The position numbers and the translations under genes were made by a program. Below are positions 1-5,941 of a stretch of 6,689 bases of DNA, piece after piece (position 1 is the first letter of the stretch; every line of letters begins with the position of its first letter). This DNA is from Pseudolabrys sp. (GTDB taxonomy: Bacteria; Pseudomonadota; Alphaproteobacteria; Rhizobiales; Xanthobacteraceae). The stretch lies in the NCBI GenBank assembly GCA_026125925.1, contig JAHCKF010000199.1, forward strand, positions 1 to 6,689, written 5' to 3'. The notes beneath the pieces are model-generated. The model made no database searches, was not told the DNA's origin, and saw only the letters and a list, made by a program, of their open reading frames with translations.

Positions 1-51
1 CTCGCGCCCCACATTGCCGGTAGCGCCGACCACGGCGACCTTGTAACCCAT
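1..51 (-). CDS. asd: Aspartate-semialdehyde dehydrogenase, N-terminal fragment (cut by window edge)
   Basis: Only the first 17 codons lie in the window. Read on the minus strand from the ATG at 51-49 they give MGYKVAVVGATGNVGRE. The GATGNVG glycine-rich turn is the NADP-binding loop at the extreme N-terminus of aspartate-semialdehyde dehydrogenase, the enzyme that reduces aspartyl-4-phosphate to the semialdehyde on the way to lysine, threonine, methionine and diaminopimelate. A GGAGAG Shine-Dalgarno sits just upstream of the ATG (minus strand, about 62-57), which supports the start. Other enzymes with a Rossmann fold and a similar N-terminus, such as N-acetyl-glutamyl-phosphate reductase, cannot be fully excluded from 17 residues, but the match to alphaproteobacterial Asd is good. 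It is a cytoplasmic housekeeping gene with no evident link to the sulfite genes. Confidence 0.8.
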   Translation of the reverse strand, partial: MGYKVAVVGATGNVGRE

Positions 52-188
52 TGTTTACTCTCCGAAAAAATTCCCCGGCCTGACTTGATTTGAAACAACC
101 GGATAGCAGGGCTTCTAAGCGAAGATGACGCTTCTGACAACGGCACCGAAGGCTTTAAGCGCGATCCGAGGCTCCGTGAGGCTCGACC

Positions 189-965
189 ATGCTCCCGGCC
201 CTGCATTCCTGGCGCGAGGAACTGCCCGTCCAGTTGGTGCGGTTGATGGCTTATGTGGGGGGCCTCGTCGTCCTGTCCATAGTCGCTGCCCAGGTCTTCC
301 AATCGGCATCGGTGAAGTCACCCATCGCGCCCGTTGATCGGTCGGACTGGGTCACGATCGAAAAGCCGTTTCCGGCCTTCACCCTGGCGATTCCCGAAGC
401 CGCCGGTCAGCCAGAGACCTATACGATCCGCCGCCACGCCACCGGCAACGGCCGCAAGGACATCCTCGGCCTCGGCGTCCCCGACGGCGCGACGCCATAT
501 CTTCAGGTCGAGATTTATCGGGCGGGCAAGGAAATCACGCGATTTGCCTCGCCCGAGGACACCATCGCCACCGAGGCTGCCGCCCTCGGCCCGGTCAAGA
601 TCGCAGCCGCGGCGGAGCCGGTGGCCAGCAAGTTCGGCCCGCTGCCGCTGGTCACCTTCGAGACGTCGCAAGGCACCCATCGCTACTGTCTTGCCTTCGT
701 CCGCACCTATGACGACCCGATGCTGCAAATCTCCGGCTGGTTCTGCCAGGGCGACGACTTCGTGCGCGAGTCGACGCTCGCCTGCGCCCTCGACCGTCTG
801 ACCCTGCTGTACGCCGGCAGCGACCCGAAGGTTGGCGCCTTGTTCGCCCAGGCCGAGCTGCACCGCAGCTACTGCGGTCAGCGCGACCCGCTGATGGCGG
901 CGACGCCGAAATATCATGCGCTGTGGAAGGCGCTGGAAATGCAGCCGGCACGCCGCGCCCGCTAG
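189..965 (+). CDS. Membrane-anchored protein of unknown function with a four-cysteine periplasmic domain
   Basis: This 258-residue protein belongs to no family I recognise. A short N-terminal stretch with Arg, Glu and His is followed by one hydrophobic segment at about residues 16-38, then a soluble domain. The basic residues before the segment and the lack of a clear cleavage site suggest a single-pass anchor with the remainder in the periplasm. Four cysteines (167, 186, 199, 229) all lie in the C-terminal third, which fits one or two disulfides in an exported domain. The ATG at 189 is preceded by GAGG at 178-181 with a 7-base spacer; Met20 is a less likely alternative start because it would remove the residues before the segment. 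Codon use is strongly G/C-ending like the neighbours, so the gene is very likely real. It converges on the cytochrome gene with only 13 bases between stop codons and no obvious terminator between them. Confidence 0.8.
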   Translation: MLPALHSWREELPVQLVRLMAYVGGLVVLSIVAAQVFQSASVKSPIAPVDRSDWVTIEKPFPAFTLAIPEAAGQPETYTIRRHATGNGRKDILGLGVPDGATPYLQVEIYRAGKEITRFASPEDTIATEAAALGPVKIAAAAEPVASKFGPLPLVTFETSQGTHRYCLAFVRTYDDPMLQISGWFCQGDDFVRESTLACALDRLTLLYAGSDPKVGALFAQAELHRSYCGQRDPLMAATPKYHALWKALEMQPARRAR

Positions 966-978
966 GCGGTAGCGGCGG

Positions 979-1338
979 TCACTGGTTGGTGAACGGGTTC
1001 TGCCAGCCGCGCGCCGCCGGTTCGGTCTGCGGGTAATGCGTCGATAGATAGTCCAGGATCAGTTCGCGATCCGCGCCTTCGATCGCCGGCATGCCTTGCC
1101 GCTCCGTCATCCAGGTGAGCGTGTCGTTCCAGCGCTGCCGGCTCATGCCCTGCTGCGCCACCAGTTTGAAATTATGGCAGGCCGTGCAGGTGTAGAACGT
1201 CTCGTCGCGGCCCGGGCCCGCAGGCAGCTCCTCGATATTTTCCTCGCGCGGCGTGAATGTCTTCGGCTGCGCCGCGGCGTGACCGATGCTGACCGCGATG
1301 AATGCGGCGGTGGCGATGAGCGGTAGCATCCTGCGCAT
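979..1338 (-). CDS. Small periplasmic monoheme cytochrome c (SorB-like) next to the SoxC-like enzyme
   Basis: This 119-residue protein has a cleavable Sec signal (charged MRR, hydrophobic core, likely cut after Ala23 in GHAAA/Q), leaving a mature cytochrome of about 96 residues. One heme c attachment motif, CTACH, is at residues 51-55 (Cys51, Cys54, His55). Aligned by eye with the other small cytochrome in this window, both share W-x6-M after the heme site, then a Gly-x-Pro and a C-terminal helix with I-x2-YL. Met77 is therefore the best candidate for the sixth heme ligand; Met65 and Met83 are alternatives. It most likely accepts electrons from the SoxC-like enzyme encoded 92 bases upstream on the same strand and passes them to the respiratory chain. 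It is far too short to be SoxD, a large diheme subunit. The Shine-Dalgarno before the ATG is weak. The hairpin at 1375-1405 lies between it and its partner. Confidence 0.88.
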   Translation of the reverse strand: MRRMLPLIATAAFIAVSIGHAAAQPKTFTPREENIEELPAGPGRDETFYTCTACHNFKLVAQQGMSRQRWNDTLTWMTERQGMPAIEGADRELILDYLSTHYPQTEPAARGWQNPFTNQ

Positions 1339-1374
1339 GATCGAAAGCGGTCCGTCAGTTCAGCTTTGATGTTT

Positions 1375-1405
1375 GAAAAAGGCCGGGCAGATTGTTCTGC
1401 CCGGC
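1375..1405 (-). terminator. Rho-independent terminator-like hairpin between the SoxC-like and cytochrome genes
   Basis: A perfect 9-bp inverted repeat, GCCGGGCAG (1382-1390) and CTGCCCGGC (1397-1405), encloses a 6-base loop. Read on the minus strand, the GC-rich stem is followed after one C by TTTTT (1380-1376), the classical arrangement of an intrinsic terminator for transcription coming from the SoxC-like gene. There is no T tract on the plus-strand side. Its position inside an apparent two-gene operon suggests partial termination, with less transcript for the cytochrome, or separate transcription of the two genes. Confidence 0.75.
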
Positions 1406-1430
1406 GCTGCGTCTGTGCGTCGCTAAACGA

Positions 1431-2777
1431 TCAGCCGATCAGCACCGCTACGCGATGCATCGGATTGCCGCCGTAGCCTGACGGATTCCAGTTCGGCGCG
1501 ACATGCGGCTGCATCCGGCCATTAGTGTCCATCGCGCGCGCCCAGATCTCGTAGTAACCGTCGCGTGGCAATTTCACCGAGGCCGTCCAGCGCTGCCAAT
1601 CGTAACGATTCTTGCCTTTCTCCAGCTTGGTCGGCTGCCACGTCACGCCGTAGTCGGTGGACACATCGACGCGGCGCACGGTGAGGTCGCCGGCCCACGA
1701 GGCGCCGCGCAGTTTCACCTCGCGCGTGCCGGCGGCGAGCTTGGTGCCGTTGGCCGGGCTGGTGATGATCGAGCGCACCGGCATCGATTCCAGGATCTTG
1801 AAGTTCTTCGGATCAGCCTTCGTGCCCGGCACCATCGGATTGATGGTGAGGCGATAGGACGTGCCGGTCATGCCCGGCCCGTCATGCTCCTTGTCGCGAA
1901 TGACAATCTTGGTCAGCCACTTCTGCGAGGCCGAACCGGCCCAGCCGGGAATGAGCAGACGCACCGGGCCACCGTGGATGTTCGGCAACGGCTGGCCGTT
2001 CATCGCCCAGACGATCATCGATTCAGGGTCCATCGCCTTGGCGATGCGCACGCCGCGCGACAGCGTTGGTTTGCTGGCATCGCCCGACAAATGCAGATCG
2101 GCCGCATAGTGGGCTGTATAGATGCCGGACGGCTTCACGCCCGCCGTCTTCAGGACGTCGGCGAGACGCACGCCGGTCCATTCGGCGCAGCCGGCGCCGC
2201 CATTGGTCCATTGATTGCCGCTGGCCGTCGGCGAGAAGAACGAACGGCCGTTGCCGCCGCATTCCAGCACCATGCGCCGGGTCTGCGCCTTGTACTTCGA
2301 CTTCAACTCGCCGAGCGTGAGCGTCAGTGGCTTATTGACCTCGCCTTCGACCGTGAAGCTCCACTTGTCCGGCTCCTTGGCTTCGTCGGGAATCTGGCCG
2401 TTGTTGCGGATGTAGAATTTCTCGAACGGCGTCGTGTCGTCGTCGAGCAGGTGCTCCGGCGTCTCCGCCACCAGCGGGCGTTCGCCGATCACGACCAGCC
2501 CTTTGTTCTTGCCCGGGAAGTCGAGATAAATCGGTCCCTTCTTCGCAGGCGCAGGAGGCGCGGCGCCTTGCGCCATGGCCGCGGGGATCAAGCCGCCCGG
2601 CATGTTGGCGGCGAAGGGGATGGCGCCGCCGACCGCGGCGCCCATTGCCGCGAGCCCCGCGCCGTTGAGGAAGCCGCGGCGGCTGGGACCGGTTTGTCGG
2701 CCGAACGCGACGGCATCGGCGCGTTCCGGGTCGTCCCGATAAAGCTCCTCGATCGAACGTTCGGTCTTCGAAGACAT
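1431..2777 (-). CDS. soxC: SoxC-like sulfite/sulfane dehydrogenase, molybdenum cofactor subunit, Tat-exported
   Basis: This 448-residue member of the sulfite oxidase superfamily oxidises sulfite (or, in the SoxCD system, protein-bound sulfane sulfur) in the periplasm at a molybdenum-molybdopterin centre. A long n-region precedes the twin-arginine motif S32-R-R-G-F-L37, a hydrophobic stretch and a probable cleavage after AMA (residue 69). The molybdopterin domain spans about 85-295: the FYIRNN motif (Arg124) matches a substrate-pocket arginine of the family, the molybdenum-ligand cysteine is Cys173 in LECGGNGRSFF, and AMNGQPLP-x3-GG-x-VRLLIPGW at about 258-279 is a family signature. The C-terminal dimerisation domain covers about 310-446. 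LECGGNGRSF and the length point to SoxC rather than to the SorA type encoded nearby. A good Shine-Dalgarno (AAGGGGGAA) precedes the ATG. No soxD or other sox gene is in view; the only partner is the small cytochrome at 979-1338. The soxC symbol names the subfamily and does not establish the substrate. Confidence 0.88.
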   Translation of the reverse strand: MSSKTERSIEELYRDDPERADAVAFGRQTGPSRRGFLNGAGLAAMGAAVGGAIPFAANMPGGLIPAAMAQGAAPPAPAKKGPIYLDFPGKNKGLVVIGERPLVAETPEHLLDDDTTPFEKFYIRNNGQIPDEAKEPDKWSFTVEGEVNKPLTLTLGELKSKYKAQTRRMVLECGGNGRSFFSPTASGNQWTNGGAGCAEWTGVRLADVLKTAGVKPSGIYTAHYAADLHLSGDASKPTLSRGVRIAKAMDPESMIVWAMNGQPLPNIHGGPVRLLIPGWAGSASQKWLTKIVIRDKEHDGPGMTGTSYRLTINPMVPGTKADPKNFKILESMPVRSIITSPANGTKLAAGTREVKLRGASWAGDLTVRRVDVSTDYGVTWQPTKLEKGKNRYDWQRWTASVKLPRDGYYEIWARAMDTNGRMQPHVAPNWNPSGYGGNPMHRVAVLIG

Positions 2778-2824
2778 GGCGTTCCCCCTTGTTTTCGGCC
2801 CGGCTAGGAGCCTTTTCTAGGCGC

Positions 2825-2853
2825 AGGCTAGTGACGCCAAAAAATTTGCTCAA
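2825..2853 (-). promoter_or_regulatory. Possible housekeeping-type promoter for the SoxC-like gene
   Basis: On the minus strand TTGAGC (2853-2848) and TAGCCT (2830-2825) are separated by 17 bases and stand about 48 bases ahead of the start codon. The -35 is a fair match to the alphaproteobacterial TTGAC-type element and the -10 is poor. No GGAAT-N17-CGTT sequence reads toward this gene, so the SoxC-like module is unlikely to use the ECF promoters described for the plus strand. This call is weak and rests only on spacing and position. Confidence 0.25.
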
Positions 2854-2879
2854 TGCGACCGAATGCCATGCGTTGTGAT

Positions 2880-2905
2880 GGAATAATTCGGCAGGGTCGC
2901 GCGTT
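2880..2905 (+). promoter_or_regulatory. ECF-type promoter upstream of the sigma/anti-sigma operon
   Basis: GGAAT at 2880-2884, a 17-base spacer and CGTT at 2902-2905 match the usual ECF form, GGAAC/T-like -35 and CGTT-like -10. The -35 block extends to GGAATAATTCGGC, almost identical to the block before the sulfite dehydrogenase gene at 4245 (a single T/C difference in 13 bases), with exactly the same spacing. Transcription would begin near 2912, about 80 bases before the GTG start of the sigma gene. The natural reading is that the sigma factor activates its own operon. Confidence 0.75.
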
Positions 2906-2991
2906 GCCGGTCGCGCCGTTGAAATCATTGCTTTAAAGCCGCCGCGGACGAATACTGACGCGCAATCTCATCGGCGCGGGACGGAAGCGGC

Positions 2992-3495
2992 GTGCCCCAC
3001 GATCCTCATCAGGCTCTGACCGGTTTGCTGCCGCGGCTTTATGCCTTTGCACGCACCATGCTGGCGGATGCCGATGCGGCGCGCGATCTGGTCCAGGAAG
3101 CCGTGACACGCGCGCTCGCCGCACGCCGGGTGCCCGACGACGCACCGGCCTATCGCGCCTGGATGTTTCGCATCGTCCGCAACGCCGCGCTCGACGAAAT
3201 CCGCCGTCTGAAGCGGCCTGCGCCGGACGTCGGCGCCGATGACGACATCTGGTCTTATGACGACGCCAGCATCGCCAAGATCACGGTCGCACAGGGGCTG
3301 GCAACGCTGCCCGCGGCGCATCGCGAAATTATCTCCTTGATCGATATCGCCGGTTTCAGCTACGGCGAGGCCGCCGAATTGCTGCATGTGCCCGTCGGCA
3401 CGGTGATGAGCCGCATCGCCCGGGCGCGCGGCGCATTGCTGGCGGCGATCGAGGCCAGCAGCGTCAGACCGCTTAAAGTGAACCAACGCATCTGA
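2992..3495 (+). CDS. ECF-family RNA polymerase sigma factor, probably sulfite-responsive
   Basis: This 167-residue protein consists of the two ECF sigma regions only. Region 2 is at about residues 8-75, with D-x-AARDLVQEAVTRAL and the helix WMFRIVRNAALDEIRR that melts and reads the -10. Region 4 is at about 96-152, with LPAAHREIISLIDIAGFSYGEAAELL then GTVMSRIARAR, the helix-turn-helix that reads the -35. The start chosen is GTG at 2992; no upstream in-frame start with a better ribosome site is visible and the N-terminus fits the family. It is followed after 16 bases by its transmembrane anti-sigma factor and then by sulfite dehydrogenase genes, the same order I recall around RpoE4 of Sinorhizobium meliloti, which is activated by sulfite. 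The matching promoters at 2880 and 4245 give it two predicted targets: itself and the sor operon. Family membership is clear; the sulfite signal is inferred from context. Confidence 0.93.
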   Translation: MPHDPHQALTGLLPRLYAFARTMLADADAARDLVQEAVTRALAARRVPDDAPAYRAWMFRIVRNAALDEIRRLKRPAPDVGADDDIWSYDDASIAKITVAQGLATLPAAHREIISLIDIAGFSYGEAAELLHVPVGTVMSRIARARGALLAAIEASSVRPLKVNQRI

Positions 3496-3511
3496 TCATC
3501 GGACTTGAAGC

Positions 3512-4228
3512 TTGGAACGCGATCAAAAGCAGCAGGACCTGGAGAAGCTGAACGCTCTTGTCGATGGCGAACTGCCGCCGGACGAACGCGCCGCTTTGGC
3601 TGCCCGTCTGGCGAGCGACCGCGATCTGGCGCGGACCTACGCGACCTTGGCGCGGCTCAAGGCGACCATCGGCGAAGCCGCAGATGCGCCGATCGATGCT
3701 CCGGTCTTCGAACTGCCGAAGCGCCGCCCGTCGCATCTCGTTCGCGACCTCGCGATCGGCGCCGGTCTCGCCGCCATGGTGGCAGCCGGCATCTTCATGG
3801 CGCTGCCGCCCGCTCCGAAAACCGAAGCGCCGCTCGGCGAAGGGCCGACCGCGATCACGCTGGCGTCGCTGCCGGCCGGCACCACCGTGCCGCGGCTGGA
3901 GACGGCCGGCCTCAAGCTGACCGGGCTGGTCATCGATCCGGGCAAAGTGCCGCTGGTGTCGGCGACCTATCGCGGACCGCATGGCTGCAGGCTCGAGCTG
4001 CGCGCTTGGCCGATCGGCGCAACGCCGCCGGAAACGTCAAGCACCGAGCACCACCGCTGGGTCGCCGGCAATCTGGTCTATGAACTGAGCGCCCATGGCA
4101 TGCCGGCGTCACGTTTTGCGCTTATTGCCGGCGCGGCCGAGGGCCAGACTGCCACCGACGCCGATTCTGACCGGATCCGCCGCCAACTCCGCCAAGCCAG
4201 CCACGGCGCCCCGCCCTGCGCCGGATGA
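3512..4228 (+). CDS. Membrane-spanning anti-sigma factor partner of the ECF sigma
   Basis: This 238-residue protein begins with an acidic helical domain typical of anti-sigma N-termini: LEKLNALVDGELPPDERAAL followed by a second helix, about residues 9-52. It has no HxxxCxxC zinc motif. One transmembrane segment lies at about 79-99, preceded by KRR at 70-72 that fixes the N-terminus in the cytoplasm. The periplasmic part (about 100-238) is of no family I can name and has Cys159 (in HGCRLELRAWP) and Cys236. The start is taken as TTG at 3512: an in-frame stop at 3506-3508 excludes anything longer, and the next in-frame start would remove part of the conserved helix. GGA at 3501-3503 is a modest ribosome site. 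The gene lies 16 bases after the sigma gene and is probably co-transcribed. It should hold the sigma factor at the membrane until a periplasmic signal, probably sulfite, releases it. Confidence 0.88.
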   Translation: MERDQKQQDLEKLNALVDGELPPDERAALAARLASDRDLARTYATLARLKATIGEAADAPIDAPVFELPKRRPSHLVRDLAIGAGLAAMVAAGIFMALPPAPKTEAPLGEGPTAITLASLPAGTTVPRLETAGLKLTGLVIDPGKVPLVSATYRGPHGCRLELRAWPIGATPPETSSTEHHRWVAGNLVYELSAHGMPASRFALIAGAAEGQTATDADSDRIRRQLRQASHGAPPCAG

Positions 4229-4244
4229 TTTGCCGCCCGGTAAC

Positions 4245-4270
4245 GGAATAATCCGGCGACGCTCTCCGTT
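4245..4270 (+). promoter_or_regulatory. ECF-type promoter upstream of the sulfite dehydrogenase operon
   Basis: GGAAT at 4245-4249, a 17-base spacer and CGTT at 4267-4270 repeat the architecture found before the sigma gene. The extended -35 block GGAATAATCCGGC differs at a single position. The predicted transcript start near 4277 leaves a leader of about 69 bases before the ATG at 4346. The promoter lies after the anti-sigma stop codon, so the sor operon can be switched on separately from the sigma operon. Confidence 0.78.
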
Positions 4271-4288
4271 TCTTCCCTGTTCCCGAAT

Positions 4289-4306
4289 GCGTGACGCGGG
4301 TCACGC
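4289..4306. promoter_or_regulatory. Perfect palindrome in the leader of the sulfite dehydrogenase gene
   Basis: GCGTGAC (4289-4295) and GTCACGC (4300-4306) form a perfect 7-bp inverted repeat around GCGG. It falls roughly 12-30 bases after the predicted transcript start, 39 bases before the ATG. It could be an operator for a dimeric regulator or a small leader hairpin. No T tract follows, so it is not a terminator. The symmetry is seen directly; any regulatory role is inference. Confidence 0.45.
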
Positions 4307-4345
4307 AGATCGAGGGCCGCCGTAAGCGGCAACAAGGAGGAAACG

Positions 4346-5578
4346 ATGCATCTCATCTCCCGCCGGGGATTCCTCGGCACGACGGCCGCCGCCGGCGCGG
4401 CCCTCATCGGAGGATTTGGCCGATTCACCGAAGCGCAGGCGACGTCCGCCGCATCGCAGTTGAGTCCGGGTGTGCCCGACGGCATCGCCAGCTATGTGCA
4501 GATGGGCACGCTGCCCGGCAAACAGCCGTTGATCCAGCTCGCCGACCGGCCGCCGAACTATGAATCGCCGCTCGAATATCTGCAGACGCCGATCACGCCG
4601 AACGACAAATTCTTCGTGCGTTACCACCTTGCCGACATCCCCAAGATCAAGATCGAGGACTACAGGATCAAGGTCGACGGCGACGGCGCTTCGACGCCGA
4701 TGGAGCTCACGTTCGACGATCTGAAGAAGATGCCAGCGATCGAGATCGCCGCGGTCAATCAGTGCTCCGGCAACCGCCGCGGCCTGTCGAAGCCGCATGT
4801 GCCGGGCGTCGAATGGGGCTATGGCGCTATGGGCTGCGCCAAATGGAAGGGTCCGCGGCTCAAGGACGTGCTCGCCAAAGCCGGCATCAAGAAGGAAGCG
4901 ATCGAGGTCGCCTTCAACGGCGCCGACGGGCCGGTGGTCGACAAGACGCCGGATTTCATCAAGAGCATCCCGGCCTGGAAGGCGATGGATGAGAACACCA
5001 TCATCGCCTACGAGATGAACGGCCAGCCGCTGCCGCATTTCAACGGCTTTCCGGCGCGGCTCATCGTGCCGGGATGGACCGGCACCTACTGGATGAAGCA
5101 TCTCGTGCACATCGATGTGCGCACGACGCCGCAAGGCGGCTTCTGGATGAAGCCTGCTTATCGCGTACCAGTCGGCCTGTTCCCCTTGCGCGACCGCTTC
5201 GTCACGCAGGAAGACGCCACCTCGACGCCGATCACCGAGATGGTGGTCAATTCATTGATCACCAGTCACCGCGACGGCGCCAAGGTGAAGGCCGGCAAGG
5301 TCACGGTCGCCGGACTCGCCTGGGACGGCGGCTACGGCATCGGCAAGGTCGAGGTCTCGACCGACGGCGGCAAGACCTGGTCTTCGGCCAAGCTCGGCGA
5401 GGATCTCGGCAAGTTTGCCTTCCGGCCGTGGAGCTTCGATGTGCAGGCCAGGCACGGCAAGACCACCGTGCTGGTCAATGCCACCAATGCCATCGGCCAG
5501 ACGCAGGTGACCAAGCTCCTGTTCAACGGCGCCGGCTACCACAACAACGTGATGCAAAGCATCACGCTCACGGCCTGA
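4346..5578 (+). CDS. sorA: SorA/SorT-type sulfite dehydrogenase, molybdenum cofactor subunit, Tat-exported
   Basis: This 410-residue enzyme oxidises sulfite to sulfate in the periplasm and hands the electrons to a c-type cytochrome. The twin-arginine signal S5-R-R-G-F-L10 is followed by an Ala/Gly-rich core with probable cleavage after AQA (residue 32). The molybdopterin domain runs from about 60 to 262: FFVRYH carries the substrate-pocket Arg92, Cys140 in NQCSGNRRG is the molybdenum ligand, and EMNGQPLP-x6-P-x-RLIVPGWTG-x-YWMKHL at about 223-253 is the family signature. The C-terminal dimerisation domain lies at about 285-408. The QCSGN motif separates this SorA/SorT group from the SoxC-like paralogue (ECGGN) in the same window. 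An AAGGAGGAAA ribosome site directly precedes the ATG and predicts strong translation. Upstream lie the ECF promoter and palindrome; downstream the cytochrome gene starts 11 bases after the stop. The choice between SorA (tight complex with its cytochrome) and SorT (loosely coupled) is not decided by the sequence. Confidence 0.93.
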   Translation: MHLISRRGFLGTTAAAGAALIGGFGRFTEAQATSAASQLSPGVPDGIASYVQMGTLPGKQPLIQLADRPPNYESPLEYLQTPITPNDKFFVRYHLADIPKIKIEDYRIKVDGDGASTPMELTFDDLKKMPAIEIAAVNQCSGNRRGLSKPHVPGVEWGYGAMGCAKWKGPRLKDVLAKAGIKKEAIEVAFNGADGPVVDKTPDFIKSIPAWKAMDENTIIAYEMNGQPLPHFNGFPARLIVPGWTGTYWMKHLVHIDVRTTPQGGFWMKPAYRVPVGLFPLRDRFVTQEDATSTPITEMVVNSLITSHRDGAKVKAGKVTVAGLAWDGGYGIGKVEVSTDGGKTWSSAKLGEDLGKFAFRPWSFDVQARHGKTTVLVNATNAIGQTQVTKLLFNGAGYHNNVMQSITLTA

Positions 5579-5589
5579 GGGAGCACGCC

Positions 5590-5871
5590 ATGAAGAGACT
5601 CATCATCGCCGCCGCGGCCGCGCTGCTCGCGACCTCGGCGCTCGCCGACGAGCAGGTCATCAAGCTCAAGCAGGCGCCGGGCGTCGACAAGGTCGAGAAC
5701 AATTGTCAGGCCTGTCACACGCTGGCCTACATCCCAATGAACTCGGTCTATCTCAACAGCGCTGGCTGGGACGCCGAGGTGAACAAGATGATCAGTGCCT
5801 ACGGCGCTCCGGTGGACGCCGAGGACGCCAAGGCGATCGCCGCCTACCTCAAGAAAAACTACGGTAGCTGA
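5590..5871 (+). CDS. sorB: SorB-type monoheme cytochrome c, electron acceptor of the sulfite dehydrogenase
   Basis: This 93-residue protein has a short Sec signal (MKR, then an Ala-rich core, cleavage expected after SALA at residue 19), leaving a mature protein of about 74 residues, close to the small SorB subunit of known sulfite dehydrogenases. One heme c site, CQACH, is at residues 39-43. Met67, seven residues after Trp60, aligns with Met77 of the other small cytochrome here and is the likely distal heme ligand; Met50 is the alternative. The ATG at 5590 has GAGGGAG ahead of it and lies 11 bases after the sulfite dehydrogenase stop, so the two genes form an operon that ends at the terminator at 5898-5941. 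It would receive electrons one at a time from the molybdenum enzyme in the periplasm and pass them to a terminal oxidase. A loosely bound SorU-type carrier is the other possibility. Confidence 0.9.
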   Translation: MKRLIIAAAAALLATSALADEQVIKLKQAPGVDKVENNCQACHTLAYIPMNSVYLNSAGWDAEVNKMISAYGAPVDAEDAKAIAAYLKKNYGS

Positions 5872-5897
5872 TACCGCCACGAGCGGCGCAACAAATC

Positions 5898-5941
5898 GGA
5901 CCGGCCACGTTTCCATCACGAGAACGTGGTCGGTCCTTTTT
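5898..5941 (+). terminator. Rho-independent terminator closing the sor operon
   Basis: A 14-bp stem, GGACCGGCCACGTT (5898-5911) with AACGTGGTCGGTCC (5923-5936), contains a single G-U pair and an 11-base loop, and is followed at once by TTTTT (5937-5941). It begins 26 bases after the stop codon of the cytochrome gene. The T tract marks it as acting on the plus strand. Confidence 0.9.

Noticed and set aside
70..74. GGAAT on the minus strand upstream of asd as an ECF -35.
   Set aside because: The 17-base position reads into the asd start codon and is not CGTT.
1503..2807. A long plus-strand open frame of 434 codons opposite the SoxC-like gene.
   Set aside because: It is the antisense shadow of a well-supported gene, is rich in Arg/His/Ala as expected from GC-rich reverse frames, and has no recognisable motif.
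4301..5134. A 277-codon minus-strand open frame within the sulfite dehydrogenase gene.
   Set aside because: It is a shadow of a clear sulfite oxidase family gene and crosses its promoter and leader region.
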